Below, piece after piece: positions 32,445-43,330 of a DNA stretch of 64,000 nt (its first letter is position 1; each line of letters starts with the position of its first letter). The position numbers and the translations under genes are program-made. The notes beneath the pieces were generated by a model. It worked only from the letters and a program-made list of their open reading frames with translations. It was not told the origin of the DNA and did no database searches. The stretch comes from Mycogone perniciosa (taxonomy: Eukaryota > Ascomycota > Sordariomycetes > Hypocreales > Hypocreaceae), in NCBI GenBank assembly GCA_025331125.1, contig JAOALB010000138.1, positions 1-64,000 on the forward strand, given 5' to 3'.

Positions 32445-34436
32445 ATGGATTGTGAGCGTGCTGAGGCCGGTAGTGGCGGCGATTTGACCTTGACACGCCC
32501 GCCATCGATCCTCTCTTTAAAGACTGCGCTCTCCTTGCCATCCTTGCCTTCTTTGCCGCCTGCAGTGCCACTGCCGCCATTGCCGAAGGGTGTTACTTCT
32601 CCGACGACATCACGACCTGGGACGAGTAGGACGAATAGGACCAGCAGGACGAGCCGGACTAGCAGGACTAGCACGCCTGGCACACCGAGAGGAGTTTCAT
32701 TTGGCTCATTATCGTCACGTCCAACCAAGATTATCAAGTATGGAACCGGAAAGTATTCACATGTTGAGTTGGTACCTCAACCAAGTGACGATCCTGAAGA
32801 CCCACTGGTGAGTTGCTTCAAAATATCCGAGATGAGAATTGATGACTCACAACAACCAGAACTGGTCTCAATGGAGGAAGGAGTCCAACTTGGTTTCGCT
32901 ACTCATGATGGTTGGCTTGATTGGTGCAATGAAGACTGCTTTCATCTCGACGAATGGAGACATGGCCACTCATTTCAGTGTGTCATACACTTACATCGCC
33001 GCCCTTACTGCTGCACCCTTGATGGTCTCGACTCTCACAGGCATGGTCAGCTCAATCGTCGCCAAACTCTACGGAAAGCGTCCGGTCTACCTGGCTTCAT
33101 CCGTACTCGTTTTCATCGGATGTATCTTGAACACGACGGCGGAAAATAGCTACGGCCTATGCATGGGAGCCCGAGTGATACAGGGTCTCGGCTGGGGCGC
33201 TTTTGACGCGTTGCTCATGGAATCCATTCAAGACACTTACTATGTGAGACCATGTCGTCTTTCTTTTCCCTGCGAGATGTTACTTACACAGCATAGGAAC
33301 ATGAGCGGAATATTCGCGTCTCGCTTTACAACGTTCTCAGCATTGCGACGACATGGGGCTCACCCCTTATTGGAGGCGTCATCTCATACAATCTCGGCAC
33401 TTTCGCCATCCAGTATCGCATCATCAGTGCACTCTTCTTCATTGCCTTCCTCCTTCTGGCTCTTGGTGCTCCCGAGACTGCTTTTGATCGCTCGAGAGCT
33501 GTCATCGCTCCCACTCCCGGCACCCCGATATCAGGCTTTGTCATTTCCTGCCCATGGCAGCTCCCACAGGCCAATCGTAAGCTCACCAAGGCGACTGTTA
33601 TTGATTATGTGAAGGAGATGAAGCCATGGTCCTTTCGAGGTGACAAGAAGCTATCAACCGTTGTTCAGGCTCCACGGGCTCTCGCTGCCCCAACAACTAT
33701 CCTTGTTTTTCTCCTCACGTTTATCCCTCAGTGTGCCCTGTGGGGTCTCACTGCCTCACTCGGTCTCCTTCTCACCCCCTCTCCCATTGACCTCGCCTCC
33801 AACGTGATGGGTACCCTTATGACTGGTCCCTGGATTCTCGCCACTTTCGTCGTTGCTGGCCTCTACCTCTACCGCTCCACTCATCAGAAATTCTCTCGCT
33901 TCGTCGGCAACCTCACCATCGCCGGCGGTGCCGTCCTCGCGATCGTCGGTCTCCTTTCCTTCGGCCTCGTCATCGACAACTTGATGATCCACACTTCTTC
34001 CGACACCTTCTTCACCTCCGAGGCTGCTCGAAGACTCCGCCTCCCTGTTCTCTCCCTACAACTAGGCCTCCTCGCTGCTGGCGCCTCTGCCCTCGATGCA
34101 ACCACCCGTCCATTCCTTGCCCGCTCCGCTTCCTTCACCGCGTCTAGCATGGCTACCGCTCAACGATCCATCGGCGACATGCACTCCTGTGTTATCATCA
34201 TGAGAAACCTCCTTGCTGGTGCCTTTGTTCTCGCCACTCCACACGCCGTCGCTGTCATGGGCGGACTGAAGGCCTTGGTCATTGGCTTGGCGGCCGCACA
34301 ATTTGTCCTGACAGTATTTGTTGTAGCGCTGTGGTGGTTTTTCGATGAGGCCGTCTGGAAAGCAGATGGCAAAGTGATGGGCCTGATGGACATGAGGATG
34401 TCGAAGCTCTCTGGAAGCTTCTTCGACACTGATTGA
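32445..34436 (+). CDS. MFS transporter with Ser/Thr/Arg repeat N-terminus
   Basis: Major facilitator superfamily protein, 628 residues. Exons 32445-32807, 32860-33243 and 33297-34436, all phase 0. The first ~120 residues are cytoplasmic and low-complexity, with LPSLPSLPP and a TSRT repeat. Membrane helices follow, including the MFS A-like loop KLYGKRPVYLASSVLVF after helix 2 and a motif-C-like helix region (GARVIQGLGWGAFDALL). A middle loop (APETAFDRSRAV) separates the two halves. Charged residues inside helices are few. The substrate cannot be told from sequence. A uORF and long leader precede it. Confidence 0.88.
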
Positions 34437-35141
34437 TTCCGATTCCGATACTGACGATCGTTCCGATTTATTTTTACGACCTGATTGACAACCATTCTTT
34501 CCATTTCCTTTCACGCAAGTTATAGCGCCTGAAACGTGTCACGACAAGCACGAACATGAAAAACGACCGCAAAAAGAGCACGGAACTCTTGCGACATATG
34601 AAACAAACGAAGACAAAAACTATATATACTATACACAAAACGATGAAATGCGAAGAGACGAAAAAATGAACGAGCTTAGGCCTAGCTGGAAGAGGCCGTA
34701 CATATTATTATCTTCATGTCTTTCTTTTATCTTTATATTTTACGCATTCACGAGATGAACTGTATATTACGACTTACTGACTGACTGACCAAATGTGTCA
34801 TGATTCTTATGTATTATGCTTCAAAAGAAACAAAGGAGAGAGAATATGAAGCATTATTTGAGACAAGTTCGATCGTTTTGCCTTGTGACGCTGTGCGCAA
34901 CCATTGAGATTGACGACCCTTAACAACTTTGAGGCTCTGCCACCAGGGTGATTGTGTGCCAGTAGGAATATACGTTTACAAAACTCAGGTTTAATCTCGG
35001 ACCGTCTTTTCGAATGTGGTGTAATTGAACTGCACCATTTCTGCCGAAAATTACCGAGTACCATGGTAGGATGCTGATCGATATACAAGATGCTTGGGAG
35101 GGTCACTTATTACATTCACTGGAATGTGACAAAAGAGATTC
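34437..35141. other. spacer between the MFS gene and tRNA
   Basis: Probably the 3' untranslated region, AT-rich near 34610-34760, with no gene seen. Confidence 0.5.
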
Positions 35142-35158
35142 AAAAAGCAAAAAGAAAA
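35142..35158 (-). terminator. Pol III terminator of tRNA-Glu
   Basis: On the minus strand the tRNA 3' end is followed within eight bases by TTTT (35158-35155), then TTTTT (35153-35149) and TTTTT (35146-35142), the usual RNA polymerase III stop. Confidence 0.8.
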
Positions 35159-35165
35159 CTTGAGC

Positions 35166-35252
35166 TCCGATACTGGGAATCGAACCCAGGGCTGCTCGGT
35201 TCTTCAACTGAAGGTTGAGAGCGAGCGATGTTAGCCACTACACCATATCGGA
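35166..35252 (-). tRNA. tRNA-Glu(CUC) with intron
   Basis: Reads 5'-TCCGATATGGTGTAGTGGC... with matching 3' TATCGGA, giving a 7-bp acceptor stem. The B box GGTTCGATTCC and the A-box region TGGTGTAGTGG are present. The anticodon stem GCTCG/CGAGC encloses the loop CTCTCA, so the anticodon is CTC. About 16 extra bases after the base 3' to the anticodon (ACCTTCAGTTGAAGAA) are a canonical-position tRNA intron. The CCA end is not encoded, as normal in eukaryotes. Confidence 0.93.
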
Positions 35253-35672
35253 TGCGATGTGCTAGTTGGATGCTGGACGAGAACACTGAAGGGAACCATA
35301 TCCCAATGTAAGATAGTGGCCTGGCAGGATCATCATCTAATACTAGGATCGCACAAGTCTGGTCGCATTCGGAATGAGCCTCAAGAGTCGATCGAGACTA
35401 TCGACGGCAACGCTCCTAGTTTGTCGGATGCCTAATGCATGAATACTGCTCCACATATGTACCTCTGCATCTCACCATGTGGAGAGCATACAGATGTGCA
35501 TATCTATGTAGGATTGCATATCGTATATCGTCACTGCATGTTCGGCACTTATAGAATCCCAAGTACATCATTTGCTACAACGAGACATTCCCAATCCAGT
35601 TGTGTTCCAATTGTATTTAATGAAGTCTAACTATGTTTCCTGTCAGTTTTGTAATTCATAATATAGGTCTAT
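35253..35672. other. spacer between tRNA and the Pth11-like gene
   Basis: Probably 3' flank of the receptor gene. Nothing recognised. Confidence 0.5.
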
Positions 35673-37062
35673 TTACGTGTGTGCGGTCGAGTGCTCAAAT
35701 TCTCTTTGCACCCGAATACCATGCAATGGGATATCGTCCCTTGTTTCGTCACTAGGGTTTGCCTGCATCGTGAAGGTCTTCACTGTGTGCTTATACCCCT
35801 TCGTATCTGGTCGCAGTGTCGCATCCATTGCTGTTGGCTGGACGTGACCGTCGGATCCCCCAGCGAACGAACTATCCGACTCCGTCTCATCTGCAAGTCT
35901 ATAGAATGCACTGCCGCTCGATTTGCGATTCGACTCTGCGCTGGCCAGTGGGTTGACGCTTGTGCGTTGGCTCTGTCCATTGCTCGGGTTCGGCTTGTTA
36001 CCATTGGAGACGTTGGCACCGGATGAATCCGCACTCTTCGAACTGAGAAACCTGCCTTTGAGGCCTATACTGTTCAAAAAGAGTCTCACAATGGGCAGTA
36101 GGGTCGGGAGACAAGCGGAGACGATGCCAGCGGACATTTCGATTGCGGTCCAACCGACAGTAGGCGCAAGGGTGTAGGTAGGGTCGGTATTCGAATAGGT
36201 GAAGAGTACAGACGTTCGATAGGCCGAGGCGAAAACAACACTGCAAGCAAGGCATATTTGGTTAGCTAGAGACGCAAGACAAGGGGTGAGTTGACACTTA
36301 CAAAAAGCCCAAGCTAAAGGCAAGGGTCAAACACAGCTTTTCTATCGTTCTCAACTGTAGTTTCCATATTTGCGGAATCGGCATCAGCAGAATGGCCAGA
36401 TCAGTGAAGATAGTTGAGGCGGCGTTGGCAATCCAGGTGCCGACTTGGTTGATACAGTGTCCCGGAAGATCAGGATACCAGAGTTTCTCGACAGGGACGC
36501 AGATGAAGATGAAGAGAAATGTAATGCAAATCACCCATGCCATGACAAAGGCGCCGACAGCCCATGCCATTTTCTTGAAGTAAGGGACGCGGAAGATGCG
36601 ATAGTACATCAACAGGACAGCCAGCTTAGTCCAGCCAAGGTTCCAGGCGTAGAAGATCTCAGCAACCACAAGCCATTTGGCCATCATGACAATGTCTCCT
36701 AGCTCAACGAAGTCGGCATGGATGCCCATACCGTAATAGTACATGGCAAAGATGAACCCGACAACGGCCAGATTCCAGAACTATCCGCACGCCATATTGT
36801 CAGAAATGGTTTCTTTTTCTAATTTATTTGGTTACCATCGGAAATGTAGTCGGCCTACCATTGAGAAGATAATCATGTAATCATCCCACCACAGTTCTTG
36901 TGCCTTGAGGCGCCGGCTAACCACGCGCAAACCGACTGATATGGCAGCCAAAGCTGTCACCGCCGAAAGCACCTGCACGATCCATGGTTGAATGTTGTCT
37001 GGATCGTATCCGGGCAAGCCTGGAAGCTGGGAATGAGAAGAACCTTCAGCGCCTTGAGCCAT
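35673..37062 (-). CDS. Pth11-like seven-helix membrane protein (fungal rhodopsin-like domain)
   Basis: Exons 37062-36859, 36780-36302 and 36240-35673 give 416 residues. A short extracellular N-terminus lacks the eight-Cys CFEM domain. The family pattern is present: helix 1, then RVVSRRLKAQELWWDDYMIIFSM, then WxxAEIFYAWNLGWTKLAVLLMYYRIF, a CVPVEKLW loop and NAASTIFTDLAILLMPIPQIWKLQL. These are landmarks of the Pth11-related group, seen in surface sensing in plant- and insect-associated fungi. The C-terminal ~150 residues are Ser/Asn-rich and cytoplasmic. The ATG at 37062 is chosen; the frame is open further up but without ATG. It is divergent from the hydrolase gene, 945 bases away. Confidence 0.88.
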
Positions 37063-38007
37063 CAGAACGGCATAGCTCAAAACGTGGACCAAAGGGCTCA
37101 CGAAACACTACCGAAAGGCGAGTACGCGTTCATCGGAGTATCTGATGACTTGCGAAAGCTGCCTTTTGTAAATTCTTTCTTCCTTGCCTCCCGAAGTTAG
37201 TAACAGTGATTGCCGGTTAGAAAAGACTGGGATTTGCCGCCCCTTTTTGCTCCATCATGATGCACAAACCCTCGGCTACGAATCGTTACATAATGTGACC
37301 ATGACGGACAGGGAGTCGAAAGGAAATAGAAGTGACATATCGAATGATGATCCCTCAACTATCAGCTAACGACTCCGTTAACAGCGGGCCCAACTTCTTC
37401 AACTGGATAGCGCCAAACCACGGAACCGCAGGCCCGTGCCGCGACGATTGTTGTTTGTTCTTCAGAAATCCACTTAAGAATCCACTCAAGTTTAGTAGTA
37501 GTAAATCGGTTCGCCGAAGAGCTTTTTTTCGGCTAATCCAGTTCAATCGATTCGACAGCACTCTTGTACCTGTCGAAGTTTGGAGTCTGGTCTGGTAGAT
37601 ATTACGGAGAGTACGGAGTAAATCTTTGGTCTGAAGAGGGGCTAGTATATCGTACTCCGTACTACGCTCTTGGGTAGCATTGCCTCGGCTCTTGATAGTA
37701 CTACTTGACTTGTATGATCTCAGCAGACCATACATCTGTAAAACGCCGCCCCCTACGGAGTATACTCCATAAGTTGACTTATTACGGTAAAGACAACCGC
37801 CACGTTCGCTCGTGTGCCAAAACTAGGATAGGCGGGCGGAGCATGCTGTCAGTCCGAGCAACCGAGCAACCCATGGACTCATGAAGCCAGGGTCCTAGCC
37901 TGACGATCCCAATCCTACAAGTACATGGGGTTTCCCCTCATCTGTCAGGTAAACCTGATGGTCCATTCTGGAAACGAAGAACCCGAGAGTCACCGACTCA
38001 GTGCAAT
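37063..38007. promoter_or_regulatory. divergent region with three TACGGAGTA-type sites
   Basis: Lies between outward-facing starts of the Pth11-like and hydrolase genes. Copies of the 9-mer lie at 37612-37620, 37653-37661 (inverted) and 37754-37762 (followed at once by TACTCC). No coding sequence seen. Confidence 0.55.
37612..37762. repeat. cluster of three TACGGAGTA/TACTCCGTA units
   Basis: Direct reading gives perfect units at 37612, 37653 and 37754 within 151 bases; at 37603 there is a further partial unit (TACGGAGAG). Confidence 0.85.
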
Positions 38008-39033
38008 ATGGCTGCTGAAACCACCACTGTCCAAGTCCCGCATCTTGGCGGCATTTCCGCCGGCTACCGCATCTCTAATGGCGCTCTCGACTCGGCCAAG
38101 CCCACTGTGATCCTCATCAATTCCATGTGCATGACGTCGTCTTTGTATGATGTCCAGTTCGGTAACAAGACCCTTACCGATGCGGTCAACCTCGTCGCCA
38201 TTGAGCCTCTTGGCCACGGCGCTACTCGCTGCCCGTCTGAGCATTTCACCTATTGGGACACGGCCATCATGGCCTTGCAGGTTATGGATGCCCTCAGCAT
38301 TGATAAGGCATTTGCGCTAGGCACTAGCCAAGGAGGTTTCATTATCATGAGAATGGCACTGCTCGCGCCGGAGAGGGTATGTTCGAGTACTACTGGGCTC
38401 TATGTCTTCCTGTGCTAGTATTTCAGAACTGAGGGCTAACGAACCCACCTAGATTTTGGGCCTTTTGCCTCTTGGCACGTCAATGGATTACGAATCGTCT
38501 TCGTCCCGTGAGCTGGGATGCTGGGACCCAAAAACACAGCTTGCGCCTATATATGATAGTCTGTGCAGCGATGTGCCTGCCCCAGACTTTGTTATTAACG
38601 AGACTCTACGCGGCCTAGTTGTGAATCTCGGCTTTTCTGAAACCATTACACCTGAGACGGCTGAGTTTTGGCACACCACCCTCAGGACCGTGTACTCGGG
38701 CGATGAGGGACGAAAGAAGCTGCGAATGGCGTTTGCCTGTCTGTTAGACCGAGATAGTCTCCTGCGTCGTTTACGGGATATCAAGTGCCCCGTATATTGG
38801 CTTCAGGTAATTTTCAGGAGAGTATTTCAGCCTTGTTTTCTTACTGACTTCCGCGGCAGGGCAAAGAGGATCCTGTGTTTGGCGTCACCGCGCCAGCGGA
38901 GCATATCAAGCTCTTTACGGCTTCTCCAGAGGCTACGCTGACTCTGGTCGAAAAAGGTGGCCATTACCTCAGCGCAACAAGTCCTGAAGAGATCCAGGGG
39001 GCATTGTTGAAGATGGTGAAGTTATATGCATGA
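38008..39033 (+). CDS. alpha/beta-fold hydrolase
   Basis: Soluble hydrolase of 298 residues from exons 38008-38376, 38453-38806 and 38860-39033 (all phase 0). The fold is marked by IEPLGHGATRC (~65-75), the nucleophile elbow GTSQGG (Ser107), a late acidic residue in GKEDPVFG and the catalytic His in KGGHYLS. A catalytic triad is therefore likely complete. Substrate unknown; the shape resembles the esterase/epoxide-hydrolase-like group without further assignment. The second and third introns of this kind of gene are short, and both junctions restore strong family motifs. Confidence 0.86.
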
Positions 39034-39741
39034 ATGAAGTGGCCCGATCAACAAGTGGTCCGGAATGAATGGATGAGGCGATGGGCTTGAAGAGCAAGTC
39101 ACTAGGCAGGGACGACGAACCCTGCATGAGACATGTTATTCTAGAAATAATACGAGAACAACCTGATTCAGGAATATGGCTTTATAATCGAGCAATTAGA
39201 TTTCGGAGTAATCCGGGTCCACAAGAGATAATCTCCGAAATCACCGATAGCACGCACAAAAACGAGACTGTGCATGACTCCTGGAAGACCCGATGCCGGT
39301 AGTTCGTGGCATGGAGCTGTATATCCTCTCCAAGTTCTCGTATAATATATATAGTACTATCGTAGGACTTCAATATTACCAGTACTCCGCAGTAGTATTA
39401 TTATCGTCTAGCAATGTCAGAATTTAGCGTCAACTGCTAACATTTAAGGTTATTTATTATCCGTCCCAATTGCACTACGCTAGTATTACTCTTCATCCTC
39501 CTAAAATGCGGCCATAAGGTATTAATAGCTTTGGCGATTACGTGACCATCTGATAGATAACCTGAAGTCCAAGGTAGCCGCTTCTTCGTGATGTCTTGTC
39601 CCGGCTGGGCTGACATGCCTTTCGCATTTTTGCTTCATCTCATAACAATAGAAATGTTGTATTCAGTTGAGTTGAGATGTGTCTCTATCTTACACCTTCC
39701 CACCTCAAAATGCACTAAATTTCGCTTCAGACCTTTCTCCA
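39034..39741. other. convergent spacer, hydrolase to glycosyltransferase
   Basis: The 3' flanks of both genes, AT-rich near 39340-39480. No gene seen. Confidence 0.5.
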
Positions 39742-41112
39742 TCACTCAGTAAACTCAACAATCTTCTGCTCAATCCTCTTCAGCGAGTCCATCTCCTCGT
39801 TTTCCTTCTTCAGCTCCATCGCTCTCTTCTTGTAGTTCGGATCCCCCAATACTTTGTCAACACCTTCTCTTACCTGCTCCGGTGTTGGTACTCGTGTCCT
39901 CAGACTCAAGGCAAATCCGGCGAACTGGCCACGCATTATAACTTCTGGCTTTTCTTCCGTCTGTCCAGCAAATACGGTGGGCACCCCGTTCATCACTGCG
40001 TGTTGTAGTGCTCCGTAGCCACCATTCGAGATGAACACATCTGTGTGCTCCAGGATCAAATCGTAGGGGATGTAATCGATGACCCTTGCGTTTTCTGGGA
40101 TCTCGATGTCCTCTGGCGCCTTAGCGCCCCATGAACCCAGTGTAGCAATGACCAGAATGTCATCACGACCGGCGAAAGCTTTCAGAGTGGGAGCGATGAG
40201 TTCTTGCCGATCCATGTTCACGGTGCCTTGAGAGACAAAAACAATATTATTTTTGCGGCCTTTGACTGCCGTATCCCCCAAAATTTCTGACCACCAGTCC
40301 GGATACTCGAAGGTGCTGTGTTCCCGCCGCGGCAGACAGCCAGCGAAATGAATCATGCTCGGCATATCACTCAAGGGGTACTCTAGACTTGGCGAACAAA
40401 GCATAAAAGTGGCATCGGAATTGGTAAACCACGCACTCCATGGGGAGTCCTCAGGAGTGATAGTACACTGACTGGCACTCAACGCCTTGTCCCGGGTCTC
40501 AAACACCGATCTCATGGGGCTCCCATTGTACAACAGATGCAGGACCTGGTTTCTTAAACGCCCCGACTCGGTCGAGTCTGGAGGTAGTCCAAGCATCATG
40601 GGCGCTGTGTCTTGGCTCTCTACAAAGAGGGGTATGGGGCTGATTCCGATTCGCTTCGGGACGCGGTCAATGCCCTCTGGCAGCGGGCGACCATACTTGA
40701 GTGGTAGGGTACCCATATTAAGGACGTCCTCGACAATAATGATTTGACGTTCCGGGTCTCGCTTGTGTAGGGCCTCCAAGGCCTCCATAGCCGCTTGCAC
40801 CCTTATTGGCAGCTTTCTGAAAAAGATGTGATTGAGTTGTCCTGCAACTCTCTCCAACCCAGGTGGTAGAGATAACAATTCAGGGGAGAGATCTGGGTAG
40901 TCGGGGCCAAAAGGCTCTGGCATTTCAAGGAACTCAACGCCAGCGTTGATAATTGTGTCTTTGAAACTTTCCGAGCACATGAAGGCGACATTATAACCCC
41001 GCTTAACCATATAGGAGGCAATAGTCAATAGAGGTCCTACATGGCCATGGCCCGGAAAGGCTAGGAAGAAGAGGAGAGGCTTCTCATTTCCCTCGGGAGA
41101 TGAGAGAGACAT
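39742..41112 (-). CDS. UDP-glycosyltransferase (GT1, MGT-like)
   Basis: 456 residues in one exon, starting at ATG 41112 (MSLSSPEGNEKPLL); the frame continues upstream but has no ATG. The N-terminal acceptor domain opens with a beta strand and FPGHGHVGPLLTIASYMVKRGYNV, typical of GT-B enzymes. The C-terminal donor domain has FVSQGTVNMDRQELIAPTLKAFAG and the signature DVFISNGGYGALQHAVMNGVP...GQTEEKPE. These fit GT1 enzymes related to macrolide and sterol/polyketide glycosyltransferases. The sugar donor and acceptor are unknown. No membrane anchor. With the nearby hydrolase and receptor it could belong to an accessory set, but no core biosynthetic enzyme is present. Confidence 0.9.
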   Translation of the reverse strand: MSLSSPEGNEKPLLFFLAFPGHGHVGPLLTIASYMVKRGYNVAFMCSESFKDTIINAGVEFLEMPEPFGPDYPDLSPELLSLPPGLERVAGQLNHIFFRKLPIRVQAAMEALEALHKRDPERQIIIVEDVLNMGTLPLKYGRPLPEGIDRVPKRIGISPIPLFVESQDTAPMMLGLPPDSTESGRLRNQVLHLLYNGSPMRSVFETRDKALSASQCTITPEDSPWSAWFTNSDATFMLCSPSLEYPLSDMPSMIHFAGCLPRREHSTFEYPDWWSEILGDTAVKGRKNNIVFVSQGTVNMDRQELIAPTLKAFAGRDDILVIATLGSWGAKAPEDIEIPENARVIDYIPYDLILEHTDVFISNGGYGALQHAVMNGVPTVFAGQTEEKPEVIMRGQFAGFALSLRTRVPTPEQVREGVDKVLGDPNYKKRAMELKKENEEMDSLKRIEQKIVEFTE

Positions 41113-43330
41113 TTCCGATTTTGTTGCTTGCTGACTCGGGGGAGGCTGTGCTGATTTGGGCTGGAAGTTGAACTGACATTCGTGACACTTCAAGGTCGTT
41201 ATATATCTGCGAAGTTGATGTCTTGTCGCGGAAGGCAAGCTGAGCTAATGCTTCGTAATACTAAACCCCAAATATATACATGTAGTCCCACTTACAAGAA
41301 GTCCGGGCTCTGAGGCGTGCATTGCATTGGCATTATGTACAACTACTGGTAAATAGTCTCCACGCATCACCTCGTGTTGCGGATGACTAACGTTTGCTTG
41401 TGGCTTAAGATGGTTATCGCCGGAACAGTGGGTGCATTTCGGTGTACAGCTGCATAATTTTACGGGGTTCGGACTAGTATAGGAGACCGACTTACTATAG
41501 GTGTGTCAATTGATAATCGTGGATCCTGCAGACAAATGCCTCACCAAAGCTGTTGCACGAGGTATACTCGCTAGTGTATACTTTGAATGCCTTATAGTTA
41601 GTATCCTTGAAAATATATACGAATAATGGGTAAGTCAACTTGGCAAAAGCACACCACTTTTGGTCATGTATAGGATCACTTGTACAGCGATTTATTTGGT
41701 TACCGAAATAGAAGGAAGAAGTTGACTGATCATATTTCTTATACAGGTTTGTCTACTTTCGGACCGAGATCCTTATGCTTACGAAAGAGCTAATGGACCC
41801 ATACTCCATCTGTATGAGTCGTGGTCATAGATCACAAATCTGATTGCATAAGCTCATTCGTGTGCTCAACTACCTGACCAAGTAGTGAACATAATTATAA
41901 GAGTAGCAGAGATAGAACCGAAATCGATTTGTAAAATGTACCCATGTTTAGTTAATGCATTCGAATTGCCGATCCTGTGTTGAGAAAGGCTTGTCCAACT
42001 GGACTCATTTAAGCCCACTAGCAACTCCACCTCTTTCTCTCTGAACTATTCATCTTTCCGCAAAACAATCCTTATATCGGCACCTTATACTAGCTAGACA
42101 TACTGAATTTAGCCAACCCTGTACTAACCTTGTTGTCACATAGCTTAATGTGTATGTATATTGCATAAACAGCAAGATTCCGCGTCAACCCTATTTTCTC
42201 AATTGTGGGAATTCATTCAGCCTCGCTCGTTGTGTGTTAAGTTTCGACTTTTTGCTAATTTCAAACTCTCAAGAAATATACAAGTTCTTGATCCAAATAT
42301 TTCCATTCGAGTACTGGACGCCCCAGGAAGTCACATATGCCGTTTATGTTGCAGTTGAGGATTGGCAGCCTTCTATCACCAAAAACAAATAGACTGTCGC
42401 AACATTTTCGACCTCCAATACCTACCAAGATAGCAACCGGGCAATGGAAAGGCGGCAGTCGATGTGATGAAAGTCATTTTACATTTTGGTCAGAGTCTTT
42501 ACTCGACTATGCGTGCTTGTTGCCGAATCTCCTCTAATGCAGACAAAGCCTTGTCAGCTATGGCAAATAAACTAGAGACTATACCCTCAAAATGTACTAC
42601 TAGATTTGAACTCTCTCGCAGTTGGTCCTTAAGCTATTTCTGATGATCTCTTCAACGCCGATTATCCTCAGCTGCTATGACCTAATAAAGTTAGGCTGAC
42701 AGATACCACTTTGCCATATAGTAGCCTCTGATAGTAGGGATCATTTCCCCTTATATCTAGTCTTTTATCAGAAGGGCTTATCCCAATCCCAACCCTCGAT
42801 CTGACAAGGTCAGCTGTGTTTGTTCGTTCTCATGTAAGGTTTCAACAACTCTCAGAGAATTATCCAGACAAGTTCTCGGTGGACAGGGAGTCCAAGAGTT
42901 ATTCATAACACCCATGACCCCAAGTTTGGTGCTCCCATGCTACAAATATGAATTCTTTGAACCATTTTGCTGGTGAATTTGCTGTGTGCTTCACCCACAT
43001 AGAGATATCGCAGCACCAGCCAACCAAGCAACCAATTAGCGTTCGGTGTGGGAAACATTTAGGCTTTACCAGATTTGCCATGGACAGAGCCTTACTTGAC
43101 TATGAATCTTTCCACACGTCATGGAGATGTCACCACCTTTTAGCATATAAATTACTCTCCTCAACTCGATTCTGTACAACCCGATGTTCAACCCACCAGA
43201 TATTCTAACATTACGTCTTTATACACCACGACCCTGTAGGTTCCTTTCTACACGAGTAAAAATCAAACTGTATGATCTTACATATGAAAATAGGCTGACG
43301 ACTTCACGCTCTTGCTAAAGTGTAGCGGTC
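41113..43330. other. 2.2-kb AT-rich gene-free stretch
   Basis: Visibly richer in A+T than the flanking genes, especially 41580-42700. Short frames only, none resembling a known protein or transposon. It could be an old mutated repeat, but no terminal repeats were found. Confidence 0.5.

Noticed and set aside
42150..42537. Frames of 65-80 codons in the AT-rich desert
   Set aside because: Short, overlapping in several phases and without recognisable content.
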